From: SIG480 sp045636165
GTDB lineage: Bacteria > Bacillota > Clostridia > Oscillospirales > JAAYXM01
NCBI GenBank assembly: GCA_045636165.1
Contig: JAZTWZ010000056.1
Location: 1-5,473 of the forward strand
DNA: 5,473 nucleotides
Direction of reading: 5' to 3'
Shown here: piece by piece, positions 1-5,473 of the stretch
Layout: every line of letters starts with the position of its first letter
How positions within the stretch are numbered: position 1 is the first letter of the stretch
Program-made: the position numbers and the translations under genes
The notes under the pieces: model-generated
Database searches by the model: none
What the model was told of the DNA's origin: nothing
What the model saw: the letters and a program-made list of their open reading frames with translations, nothing else

Positions 1-18
1 TTCGACTCCCTTCGGCTT

Positions 19-28
19 AAAGGAAAGG
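19..28 (+). promoter_or_regulatory. Ribosome binding site region of spoIID
   Basis: The stretch AAAGGAAAGG lies just before the spoIID start. Its first AAAGGA (19-24) is 6 nt from the GTG at 31. Its second AAAGG (24-28) is 11 nt from the TTG at 40. Both starts are therefore possible, and the GTG has the better spacing. The bases before it (1-18) are too few to show a promoter. A TAA at 18-20 could end an upstream gene, but this cannot be supported. Confidence 0.6.
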
Positions 29-30
29 AT

Positions 31-1038
31 GTGCGAGGTTTGAAAAGGTTTTTGATTCTCGGGGCAATAATATGGTTGGCGGTATTTCTGATTCCGTTTA
101 TCGGGATATCAAAAGGCAGTGTTGATGATGTTCCGATTTTGCCGTTACCGACTGAAGGGATAGGACAAGTGGCAGAGATTGATAAGAATATTTCTGTCAC
201 GCTAAGTCACGACGGAAATATTGAAACATTGCCTCTTTCGGAATATCTCGAAGGGGTTGTTGCGGCGGAGATGCCGGCATTATTCCCGGAGGAAGCGCTG
301 AAGGCTCAGGCGGTAGCGGCGAGAACATATACAATGAAAAAGCTTGCATCGCCGGCCGCAAAAGAGCACAACGGTGCGGCTGTATGCTCAAATCCAGGAC
401 ACTGTAAAGCATATCAGCCTGTCAGTGTTTTTGCTGCAAGTGTTGGGGATAAAGCAGAGGAATATACCGAGAAAATTCGTCGTGCGGTAAAAGAAACCGA
501 CGGGGAGATTCTTTTATACAACGGTGAGCCTATAAGCGCGGTTTTCCATTCGACCTCATCGGGAATGACCGAGAGCGCAAAGGATGTATGGGGCGGGGAC
601 GCGCCGTATCTCGTGAGCGTAAAAAGTGAGGGAGAGGAGGGCTCTCCGCGTTTTGAAGAAGAAAAAGAGTTTACGGTAGAGGAATTTAAAAAGAGTTTCG
701 GAGAAAAATATCCACAGGCAACATTCGATGAAAACCCTGAAAACTGGACTGCAAATATCTCGCGCTCCGAGGCAGGTGGGATAAAAAGTTTATCCCTTGC
801 AGGCGTTTCGCTCAAAGGAAGCGAGGTGCGGAGTCTCTTCGGGCTCAACTCAACTAACTTCACTCTGCGGTATGAAGACGGAAAGCTTAAATTTAAAACC
901 CGAGGATACGGTCACGGCGTCGGAATGAGCCAGTACGGAGCACGCGCAAAGGCGCTTTCGGGAGAGAAATACGAGGAGATTTTAAAGAGCTATTATACGG
1001 GGGTAGAACTCGGTAAAATAAATCAGAAAACATCTTGA
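31..1038 (+). CDS. spoIID: Stage II sporulation protein D (SpoIID), septal peptidoglycan lytic transglycosylase
   Basis: SpoIID acts in the mother cell during engulfment. With SpoIIP and SpoIIM it thins septal peptidoglycan; it cuts glycan strands after SpoIIP removes stem peptides. The 335-aa length fits the family (about 340 aa). Residues 7-26 are a hydrophobic anchor after basic residues. Residues 71-99 carry the family core EYLEGVVAAEMP, with Glu80 at the position of the catalytic Glu (E88 in B. subtilis), followed by EALKAQAVAARTY. His113, Cys119 and Cys125 have the 6/6 spacing of the zinc site described for C. difficile SpoIID. Further family blocks are FHSTSSGMTE (172-181) and the C-terminal RGYGHGVGMSQYGA (291-304). 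The start is GTG 31; TTG 40, giving a protein beginning MKRFLIL, is an alternative. The TGA stop overlaps the -35 of the next promoter. A paralogous SpoIID/LytB-domain protein outside sporulation is possible, but length, anchor and zinc residues favour true SpoIID. Confidence 0.93.
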   Translation: MRGLKRFLILGAIIWLAVFLIPFIGISKGSVDDVPILPLPTEGIGQVAEIDKNISVTLSHDGNIETLPLSEYLEGVVAAEMPALFPEEALKAQAVAARTYTMKKLASPAAKEHNGAAVCSNPGHCKAYQPVSVFAASVGDKAEEYTEKIRRAVKETDGEILLYNGEPISAVFHSTSSGMTESAKDVWGGDAPYLVSVKSEGEEGSPRFEEEKEFTVEEFKKSFGEKYPQATFDENPENWTANISRSEAGGIKSLSLAGVSLKGSEVRSLFGLNSTNFTLRYEDGKLKFKTRGYGHGVGMSQYGARAKALSGEKYEEILKSYYTGVELGKINQKTS

Positions 1039-1047
1039 TAAATCAAG
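1034..1047. promoter_or_regulatory. 14-bp palindrome over the -35 of the M42 operon promoter (candidate operator)
   Basis: CTTGAT-AA-ATCAAG is a perfect 6-bp inverted repeat with a 2-bp centre. It covers the TTGATA -35 hexamer (1035-1040) and the spoIID stop codon. This is a typical position for a dimeric repressor site. As an RNA hairpin its loop would be only 2 nt and no T-run follows, so it is not a terminator. It is short enough to occur by chance, and the regulator is unknown. Confidence 0.4.
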
Positions 1048-1062
1048 CGAATATGGTACAAT
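1035..1062 (+). promoter_or_regulatory. Promoter of the three-gene M42 peptidase operon
   Basis: A -35 TTGATA (1035-1040) and a -10 TACAAT (1057-1062) are separated by 16 bp, and the -10 is preceded by TGG (extended -10, TG at 1054-1055). This fits a vegetative sigma-A promoter with a start near 1069. It suggests the M42 genes are transcribed separately from spoIID, although read-through from spoIID is not excluded because no terminator lies between them. The -10 also partly resembles a sigma-E element, but the spacing to an upstream sigma-E -35 is poor. Confidence 0.6.
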
Positions 1063-1090
1063 AGAAACAAATGAGAAGGGAAGTGAGCTC

Positions 1091-2122
1091 TTGAACATAC
1101 AGTCACTCATTCAGAAAATTTCAGAATGTCCGTCTCCTTCCGGATTTGAACATTCCGCATCCAAACGGATAGCAGCTGTTATGGAAAGATATGTTGATAA
1201 GGTATCGGTAGATTCCTTCGGGAATGTTATCGGTATCCGTCCGTGCGGAAAAAGACATGCAAAGTGTCTTCTTCTTGATGCACATCTTGATGAAATCGGA
1301 CTTATTGTAACGGGTGAGAAGGATGGGCTTCTCACATTCTCAAATATAGGTGGGGTTGACCCGAGAATTCTTCCTGCATCGAGCGTAACGGTTCTTTGCG
1401 ATCCACCGAGAAGCGGAGTTATTTCAGCGGCACCGCCTCATCTCCAGACAGCAGAGGAATCAAAGAACACCGTTCCTGTGGAAAATCTCTATATAGATAT
1501 AGGTGCGGAAAGTGGCGAATGTAATGTTCCTGTCGGTACACCTGTTGTATTCGATTCAGGCTTTTCCGTTCTTTCAGGGAAAAATATTTCTGCTCGTGCG
1601 CTTGATGACAGAGCAAGTCTTGCAGCAATTCTCCGTGCGGTTGAGCTTCTTAAAGGAAAGAAAATCGGGGTTGATATCGTTGTTGTCGCAAGCTGTCAGG
1701 AGGAGCTTGGATGTCGCGGAGCGCAGGTTGCCGGATATACCGTAAACCCTGATTATGCGATAGTTGTTGATGTTACCCACGCGACGACTCCGGGAGTGGA
1801 CAAGTCTTCAAGCTTTCCTGCCGGAAGCGGAGCTGCGATAGGTTTTGGTCCGAATATGACGCGCAAGGTTTCTGATGCACTGCTTGCAGTTGCAAAGGAT
1901 AAGAAAATTCCGCATACCGTTGAAATCAGCCCGGGCCATTCGGGAACGAATGCATGGACTGTTCAGGTTCTCCGTGAGGGAATTGCGACGGGCCTTCTCT
2001 CCATACCGCTTAAGTATATGCATACTCCGGTTGAAACCGTCAGAGAAAAGGATATTGAAGCTGTAGCGAAGCTCCTGACAGAGTTTGTACAGCATCTTTC
2101 TCAGGGAGGTGGAAAGCTGTGA
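1091..2122 (+). CDS. M42 family metallo-aminopeptidase (TET/FrvX-like), first of three paralogues
   Basis: M42 enzymes are cytosolic di-metal aminopeptidases that usually assemble into 12-subunit tetrahedral particles and trim short peptides. This 343-aa protein has the family length. All ligand motifs are present: His65 in DAHLDEIG, bridging Asp172 in LDDR, general base Glu204 and ligand Glu205 in CQEELGCRGA, Asp227 in VVDVTH, and His311 in KYMHTPVE. The inserted oligomerisation domain (about 70-160) keeps PPHL (115-118) and ends with LYIDIGA. An oddity is GTNAW at 285-289, where the family usually has GTDA. The start is TTG 1091, the only sensible one in this frame; it gives MNIQSLIQKI and lies 10 nt after an AAGGG. 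Older annotations call this family endoglucanase/cellulase M, which should be treated with caution. The true substrate is not visible from sequence. Confidence 0.93.
   Translation: MNIQSLIQKISECPSPSGFEHSASKRIAAVMERYVDKVSVDSFGNVIGIRPCGKRHAKCLLLDAHLDEIGLIVTGEKDGLLTFSNIGGVDPRILPASSVTVLCDPPRSGVISAAPPHLQTAEESKNTVPVENLYIDIGAESGECNVPVGTPVVFDSGFSVLSGKNISARALDDRASLAAILRAVELLKGKKIGVDIVVVASCQEELGCRGAQVAGYTVNPDYAIVVDVTHATTPGVDKSSSFPAGSGAAIGFGPNMTRKVSDALLAVAKDKKIPHTVEISPGHSGTNAWTVQVLREGIATGLLSIPLKYMHTPVETVREKDIEAVAKLLTEFVQHLSQGGGKL
2103..2111 (+). promoter_or_regulatory. Ribosome binding site of the second M42 gene, inside the first
   Basis: AGGGAGGTG lies inside the last codons of the first M42 gene. 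The GGAGG core ends 9 nt before the GTG start at 2119. It decides that start and, with the GTGA overlap, supports coupled translation of the two genes. Confidence 0.75.
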
Positions 2123-3150
2123 TTGAGCTACTTAAAACGCTTTGCGAATTGAACGGTCCTGCAGGCAACGAGGATAAGGTTCGCGAATATATAAAGAAAT
2201 ATGTAAAGCCGTATGCGGACGATGTTCGTGAGGATGTTATGGGAAATCTCATCGTCTTCAAAAAAGGAAAGATGCGCCGTGAGAAGAAGCTTATGCTTTG
2301 TGCACATATAGACGAGGTCGGGCTTATAATAACCGACATAACCGATGAGGGGTATCTCAAGTTTGATTTTGTCGGCGGAGTAGATACGCGCGTCGTAATA
2401 GGAAAGCGCGTTCTTGTCGGTAAAAAGGAGATTCCGGGAATAATCGGCTTCAAGGCAGTTCACCTCACAACTCCCGAGGAGAGGAAAAAGGCTCCGAAGC
2501 TAACGGAGCTCTGTATTGATATCGGATGTGATAAGAAAACTGCTGCGGAAAAGCTCGTATCCCGTGGTGATACGGCAATTTTTGACAGCCATTTTATACA
2601 GCTTTCGGAAAACCGCTTTAAAGCAAGGGCGGTTGATGACAGATACGGTTGTGCGATAATGATGAAGCTCATAGAAGAAGAGCTTTTGTACGATACTTAT
2701 TTTGCATTTTCTGTGCAGGAGGAAGCAGGCTGTCGCGGAGCAACGACTGCGGCGTATTCGGTAGAACCCGATGTAGCGGTTGTGCTTGACGCGACGACCG
2801 CAGGAGATATTCCGTCAGCGGAAGGCGCATCGAGAGTCTGCGCTCTTGGCGGCGGTGCGGTTATCGGATGTATGGACCGTTCGACGATATACGACAGGGG
2901 CTTCTTTTTAAAGCTTCGCGCCATTGCAGAGAAAAAGAAATTATCGTGGCAGATGAAGACTCGTATTGCCGGTGGAACGGATGCAGGTGCGATTCAGCGT
3001 TCAAAGTCAGGTGTAAGAACGACAGCGATTGCTCTTCCGACGAGATATATCCACTCTCCGTCGGGTGTTTTTGATATAAGGGATGTTGAGGGTGCGCTCG
3101 TGCTTGCCCGAGAATTTGTGAATGCCGGGGAGGAAATTTTCAATGATTAG
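2119..3150 (+). CDS. M42 family metallo-aminopeptidase (TET/FrvX-like), second of three paralogues
   Basis: This is a 343-aa cytosolic di-metal aminopeptidase of family M42. Ligand and catalytic positions are all present: His63 in CAHIDEVG, bridging Asp173 in VDDR, Glu201 (general base) and Glu202 in VQEEAGCRGA, Asp224 in VVLDAT, and His312 in YIHSPSG. It keeps the canonical GGTDAGAIQ (285-293), unlike the first paralogue. The inserted domain has AVHL (113-116) in place of PPHL. The GTG start overlaps the upstream TGA by 4 nt (GTGA), so translation is probably coupled. The TAG stop overlaps the third gene by 8 nt. Of the three it has the most family-typical active site. Substrate preference cannot be read from sequence, and a role in bulk peptide turnover is inference from the family. 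Confidence 0.93.
   Translation: MIELLKTLCELNGPAGNEDKVREYIKKYVKPYADDVREDVMGNLIVFKKGKMRREKKLMLCAHIDEVGLIITDITDEGYLKFDFVGGVDTRVVIGKRVLVGKKEIPGIIGFKAVHLTTPEERKKAPKLTELCIDIGCDKKTAAEKLVSRGDTAIFDSHFIQLSENRFKARAVDDRYGCAIMMKLIEEELLYDTYFAFSVQEEAGCRGATTAAYSVEPDVAVVLDATTAGDIPSAEGASRVCALGGGAVIGCMDRSTIYDRGFFLKLRAIAEKKKLSWQMKTRIAGGTDAGAIQRSKSGVRTTAIALPTRYIHSPSGVFDIRDVEGALVLAREFVNAGEEIFND
3128..3134 (+). promoter_or_regulatory. Ribosome binding site that fixes the start of the third M42 gene
   Basis: GGGAGGA lies inside the end of the second M42 gene, 8 nt before ATG 3143. The upstream in-frame ATG at 3122 precedes this site and has no comparable Shine-Dalgarno of its own. The 3143 start is therefore preferred. 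Confidence 0.7.
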
Positions 3151-4150
3151 TTTAAAAAAGATTCTGGACAAGCTCTGTGCTACGAAATCTCCGTCAGGCT
3201 ATGAAAATGAGATTGCAGAGGTCATAACGGAAATTGCAACTTCGGCAGGACTTGAATGCAGTCGTGATACGCTCGGAAATCTCATAGTTCATAAAAAAGG
3301 CGCAGGGAAGAAGTGTATTCTCGATGCTCATCTGGATACTACGGGTGTGATGGCAACATACATCGACGAGAACGGATATGTCCGCTTTGATGCAATAGGC
3401 GGTCTTTCTGCGTCAGATATTCAGAATGCAGAGGTTGAATTCTTAAACGGAACTCCGGGAAAAATAACTTATGAGGAAAAATGTGAGCTTTCAAAAAGAA
3501 AGATTGACACTCTTTTTATAGACATTGGAGCGAAGGATGAGAAAGAGGCACGCGAAAAGGTTCTTCCGGGAGATGCAGCTGTATTTTCGGGAGAGCTTAG
3601 ATGCCTTTGTGGAAACAGAATTTCGGCTCCGTATCTCGACAACCGTCTCGGTTGTGCCATCCTTCTCCACACACTTCTTTCGCTCAAAAAGTGTGAGTAT
3701 GATGTTTACGGTGTATTTACCGTTCAGGAGGAGGTCGGGCTTCGCGGTGCGAAGACTGCGGCTTATGAGATTGATGCTGATTTTGCGATTGTGCTTGATG
3801 TCACAGATTCGTTTGATATGCCGGAACATAAGGGTCACGGTGAAACAAAGCTTTCGGAAGGTGCCGCAATAAAGGTTATGGACCGTGCATTTGTCGCGCA
3901 TCCGGCTATCGTATCGGCTCTCGTCTCGGCGGCAGAAAAGGGCAAAATACCGTATCAGCGCGATGTCGTAACAGCAGGCGGAACTGACGGCGGCAGTATA
4001 ACTCTTTCGCGAGGCGGTGTCCCGACAGGCGGAATAAGCGTACCTGTCAGATATATGCACACACCCTGCGAGGTTGCAGATATGGATGATGTGCAGTCAG
4101 TGGCAAAGCTTCTTTTATATGCGCTTGAAAATCACTGCATAATTTTGTAA
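3143..4150 (+). CDS. M42 family metallo-aminopeptidase-like protein, divergent third paralogue
   Basis: This 335-aa member of the M42 family starts at ATG 3143 (MISLKKILDK), which aligns with the N-termini of its two neighbours. An ATG at 3122 would add MPGRKFS but lacks a ribosome binding site. Metal and catalytic positions remain: His63 in DAHLD, Asp166, Glu196 and Glu197 in VQEEVGLRGA, Asp219 in VLDVTD, and His306 in YMHTP; GGTDGG is at 279-284. Differences from the family pattern are HLDTTG for HxDEVG, LDNR for DDR, and a shortened inserted domain (about 100-130) with no PPHL loop. The enzyme is probably active but may differ in specificity or assembly. It overlaps the preceding gene by 8 nt and ends the operon; TAA at 4148-4150 is followed in frame by a second TAA at 4154-4156. 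No clear terminator follows. Confidence 0.9.
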   Translation: MISLKKILDKLCATKSPSGYENEIAEVITEIATSAGLECSRDTLGNLIVHKKGAGKKCILDAHLDTTGVMATYIDENGYVRFDAIGGLSASDIQNAEVEFLNGTPGKITYEEKCELSKRKIDTLFIDIGAKDEKEAREKVLPGDAAVFSGELRCLCGNRISAPYLDNRLGCAILLHTLLSLKKCEYDVYGVFTVQEEVGLRGAKTAAYEIDADFAIVLDVTDSFDMPEHKGHGETKLSEGAAIKVMDRAFVAHPAIVSALVSAAEKGKIPYQRDVVTAGGTDGGSITLSRGGVPTGGISVPVRYMHTPCEVADMDDVQSVAKLLLYALENHCIIL

Positions 4151-4158
4151 AAATAAGG

Positions 4159-4187
4159 TAGATTTTTCGATTTGAAGGTGCTATAAT
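4159..4187 (+). promoter_or_regulatory. Promoter upstream of the discoidin-like gene and kduI
   Basis: A perfect TATAAT -10 (4182-4187) lies 17 bp after a weak -35, TAGATT (4159-4164, 3 of 6 matches to TTGACA). The start would fall near 4194, giving a leader of about 35 nt. The weak -35 with a perfect -10 suggests a promoter that may need or be blocked by a regulator. This marks a transcription unit separate from the M42 operon. Confidence 0.5.
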
Positions 4188-4198
4188 ATAAAATAGCA
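4179..4198. promoter_or_regulatory. Inverted repeat across the -10 region (candidate operator)
   Basis: TGCTAT (4179-4184) and ATAGCA (4193-4198) are perfect 6-bp inverted arms around an 8-bp AT-rich centre. They overlap the -10 and the predicted transcription start. Repressors of sugar-acid operons often bind in such positions. The arms are short and could be chance, and the regulator is not in the window. Confidence 0.3.
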
Positions 4199-4216
4199 AT
4201 ATATGGTTTATCAAAT

Positions 4217-4223
4217 AAGGAGG
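4217..4223 (+). promoter_or_regulatory. Ribosome binding site of the discoidin-like gene
   Basis: AAGGAGG is a full Shine-Dalgarno sequence 5 nt before ATG 4229 and decides that start. Confidence 0.75.
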
Positions 4224-4228
4224 CGGCC

Positions 4229-4687
4229 ATGGATTTAAAAATTCTTGATAAAAACGGCGAAGTGCGCTTTTCCCATTCCGCCAGAGAAATCGATACCGTA
4301 TTCAACGGCGAGTTCTCAGAAGGGGATAAGATAGTCGTTTCGGCGACGCTTTGCGAGTTTTTAACCATTTCTCTCGACGATGTTCTCGGAGAAGTAACCA
4401 TATTCAATCCGCAGGGCAGATTTGAATATGAAATTCCGTCAAAGGAATTTTCGATAATGTACTCGGATGAGACCTTCGCAGGCGAAACCCATAAAATAAA
4501 GGTTCGCGAAGCAACAGACGAGGAAGCATTTGGAGTGAGAAATATTGCTCTCAACCCGTATGATATGCGCTGGCAGAAGAAATACTTCCCCCATGCAAGC
4601 GCAAACTTTGTAACACGAGACAACCCCGGATTCTTCGAGCGCAATGCAATCGACGGAGTTCACGAAACAGCAGGTCACGGCTCTTAA
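4229..4687 (+). CDS. N-terminal half of an interrupted beta-sandwich/discoidin-like protein next to kduI
   Basis: As written this encodes 152 aa ending at TAA 4685-4687. There is no signal peptide or membrane segment, so the product looks cytosolic. Residues 1-75 are short alternating hydrophobic strands, suggesting a beta-sandwich domain. From about residue 140 (NAIDGVHETAGHGS) a discoidin-type domain begins and is cut almost at once. After the TAA the same frame continues without another stop and completes that domain, so the natural gene is longer. The TAA is codon 153 of a 265-codon stretch reaching kduI. I read this as the front of a nonsense-interrupted gene, or a sequencing error, rather than a genuine 152-aa protein. 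Its exact role is unknown. Position just before kduI and the galactose-binding-like fold suggest a carbohydrate-associated function (inference). It has its own promoter and a strong ribosome binding site. Confidence 0.7.
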   Translation: MDLKILDKNGEVRFSHSAREIDTVFNGEFSEGDKIVVSATLCEFLTISLDDVLGEVTIFNPQGRFEYEIPSKEFSIMYSDETFAGETHKIKVREATDEEAFGVRNIALNPYDMRWQKKYFPHASANFVTRDNPGFFERNAIDGVHETAGHGS

Positions 4688-5023
4688 CCCTACCATTCAT
4701 GGGCAGGCGGAGCAAGAGAAGACCTCGAATACACTCTCGATTTCGGTGCACCGGTCGAGATTGAGAAGTTTGTTTTCTATTTAAGAGCAGACTTCCCGCA
4801 CGATACATACTGGAAGAATGTCGATGACGAGTCCTCTGACGGCAGCCGTGCTACCGCAGATTTCGAGATGACAGGTCAAGGTCAGGAGCTTGTTCTCCCC
4901 GAGCCTGTTACGACAAAGAAAATTAAACTCACAAACTTTAAGCAGGCTACCTATCCGCTTTCATGGGCAGCTCTTTCGGAAATTGAAGTTTATGGAAAAT
5001 ATATTAAGGAGGACTTAAGTAAA
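4688..5023 (+). pseudogene. C-terminal discoidin-like (F5/8 type C) domain, separated from its N-terminus by an in-frame TAA
   Basis: These 112 codons continue the frame of the preceding CDS with no shift. The translation starts PYHSWAGG and has discoidin/galactose-binding-fold features in order: LEYTLDFGAPVEIEKFVF (the usual DLG strand), FPHDTYW, SSDGS, and the closing ALSEIEVYG near 4967-4996. No good start codon with a ribosome binding site is available; the in-frame ATG at 4868 has none. The segment is therefore not an independent gene and would be translated only by read-through. There is also no stop before kduI: the frame runs through KYIKEDLSK directly into the kduI ATG. One extra base in the AAAA run at 4996-4999 would give a stop (TAA at 5005-5007) overlapping the kduI ribosome binding site, a normal arrangement. 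Confidence 0.6.
5006..5012 (+). promoter_or_regulatory. Ribosome binding site of kduI
   Basis: AAGGAGG lies 11 nt before ATG 5024. It shows that kduI can start on its own, even though the upstream frame is open through this point. Confidence 0.75.
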
Positions 5024-5473
5024 ATGGAAATCAGAAACGCATCAAACCCGCGCGACATGAAGCATTACACAACTGAGCGCCTTCGTGAAGAGTTCCACAT
5101 CTCAAAGCTCTTTACAAAGGACAACATCCGTATGGTTTACAGCCATATCGACAGAATCATCACAGCAGGAGCTATGCCTGTTTATCAGTCGCTCAAGCTC
5201 TCAGCAGGTAAGGAACTTGCTGCAGATTACTTCCTCGAGCGCCGCGAGATGGGCTGCATCAACATCGGTGGCCCCGGCGTTATCGTAGTTGACGGTACAG
5301 AATACGAGATGAATCCGCGTGACGGTATCTACATCGGTCGCGGTAACAAGGATATTGAATTCAAGTGCGTAGATTCAGAGAATCCGCCGAAGTTCTATAT
5401 CTCTTCCTGCCCGGCTCATAAGGAGTATCCGACAGTTAAGATTGATATCACAAAGGCAAAGAAGGTTCCGTGC
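5024..5473 (+). CDS. kduI: 4-deoxy-L-threo-5-hexosulose-uronate ketol-isomerase (KduI), 5' part, cut by the window end
   Basis: KduI isomerises 5-keto-4-deoxyuronate to 2,5-diketo-3-deoxygluconate. This cytosolic step lies between unsaturated uronates released by pectate or GAG lyases and KduD, KdgK and KDPG aldolase. The 150 residues present align well, by recall, with the first half of E. coli KduI (278 aa): REEFHISKLF, MVYSHIDRI (37-45), YFLERREMGCINIGG (69-83), VDGTEYE, RDGIYIGRG, and PPKFY..SCPAHKEYPT (121-137). The zinc ligands of the E. coli enzyme (His196, His198, Glu203, His245) lie in the missing half, so catalytic competence cannot be judged here. The start is ATG 5024, behind a strong AAGGAGG. 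Codon choice changes at this ATG: 13 of 15 Ile codons are ATC and none is ATA, whereas the upstream frame uses ATT and ATA mostly. This suggests a highly expressed, separate gene, even though the upstream frame has no stop before it. Confidence 0.95.
   Translation, partial: MEIRNASNPRDMKHYTTERLREEFHISKLFTKDNIRMVYSHIDRIITAGAMPVYQSLKLSAGKELAADYFLERREMGCINIGGPGVIVVDGTEYEMNPRDGIYIGRGNKDIEFKCVDSENPPKFYISSCPAHKEYPTVKIDITKAKKVPC

Noticed and set aside
414..863. 149-aa open frame on the minus strand within spoIID
   Set aside because: It is antisense to conserved SpoIID motifs and the translation is low-complexity Ser/Pro-rich. It is treated as a shadow frame.
1034..1047. Intrinsic terminator after spoIID
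   Set aside because: The inverted repeat has a 2-nt loop and AT-rich arms, and no T-run follows. It is better explained as a DNA-level site.
1071..1094. Seven-codon leader ORF (ATG 1071 to TGA 1092-1094) before the first M42 gene
   Set aside because: It is very short, has no ribosome binding site or attenuator-like hairpin, and shows no codon run suggesting regulation. Chance is the simplest explanation.
3122..3142. Upstream ATG at 3122 as start of the third M42 gene
   Set aside because: It would add MPGRKFS before a start that already aligns with both paralogues, and the GGGAGGA site lies downstream of it, correctly spaced for ATG 3143.
3491..4060. 189-aa open frame on the minus strand opposite the third M42 gene
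   Set aside because: It lies wholly antisense to a clear M42 gene. Its translation is rich in Cys, Arg and Ser with no recognisable domain, and it has no credible ribosome binding site. It is a shadow of the sense codons.
4151..4228. Terminator between the M42 operon and the discoidin-like gene
   Set aside because: No GC-rich stem followed by a T-run was found. The only inverted repeat is AT-rich and overlaps the -10 promoter element.
4685..4687. Genetic code change in which TAA is read as an amino acid throughout the genome
   Set aside because: TAA is used as an ordinary stop at 4148-4150, at a normal M42 C-terminus and backed by a second in-frame TAA. TGA and TAG also end genes in the window. 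A genome-wide reassignment is unlikely.

Overview
The window reads as chromosomal DNA from a spore-forming member of the Clostridia or a close Firmicutes relative. The evidence is a complete spoIID sporulation gene, strong AGGAGG-type ribosome binding sites, GTG and TTG starts, and tightly packed genes all on the + strand. The pectin/hexuronate gene kduI at the right end would fit a plant-polysaccharide-fed anaerobe such as a gut bacterium, but the sequence does not fix genus or family.

Layout. (1) 31-1038: spoIID, the membrane-anchored lytic transglycosylase of engulfment, with catalytic Glu and zinc-type His/Cys/Cys residues present. (2) 1034-1062: a good promoter whose -35 overlaps the spoIID stop codon and sits inside a 14-bp palindrome. 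(3) 1091-4150: three tandem, translationally coupled M42 (TET/FrvX-like) metallo-aminopeptidase paralogues with 4-nt and 8-nt overlaps. All three keep the full set of metal ligands and catalytic glutamates, but the third has diverged around them. (4) 4159-4187: a second promoter with a perfect TATAAT, overlapped by a short inverted repeat. (5) 4229-5023: a gene for a beta-sandwich protein with a C-terminal discoidin-like (F5/8 type C) domain, cut by an in-frame TAA at 4685-4687. (6) 5024-end: the first 150 codons of kduI, truncated by the window edge.

How they fit together. The M42 operon looks like a peptide-degrading module whose products may co-assemble. The discoidin-like gene and kduI look like the start of a hexuronate-catabolism operon. 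KduI interconverts the keto-uronates released from unsaturated pectin oligomers, and the neighbour is probably a carbohydrate-associated protein.

The point most worth checking is the reading frame 4229-5473. It has one stop in the middle (TAA at codon 153), where homology-like sequence continues in the same frame. It has no stop where one is expected, between the discoidin-like domain and kduI. As written, the C-terminal half is fused in frame to kduI. Decay, sequencing error and true recoding/fusion remain open. No RNA genes, mobile elements, CRISPR arrays or convincing terminators were seen, and no gap between genes exceeds 80 bases.
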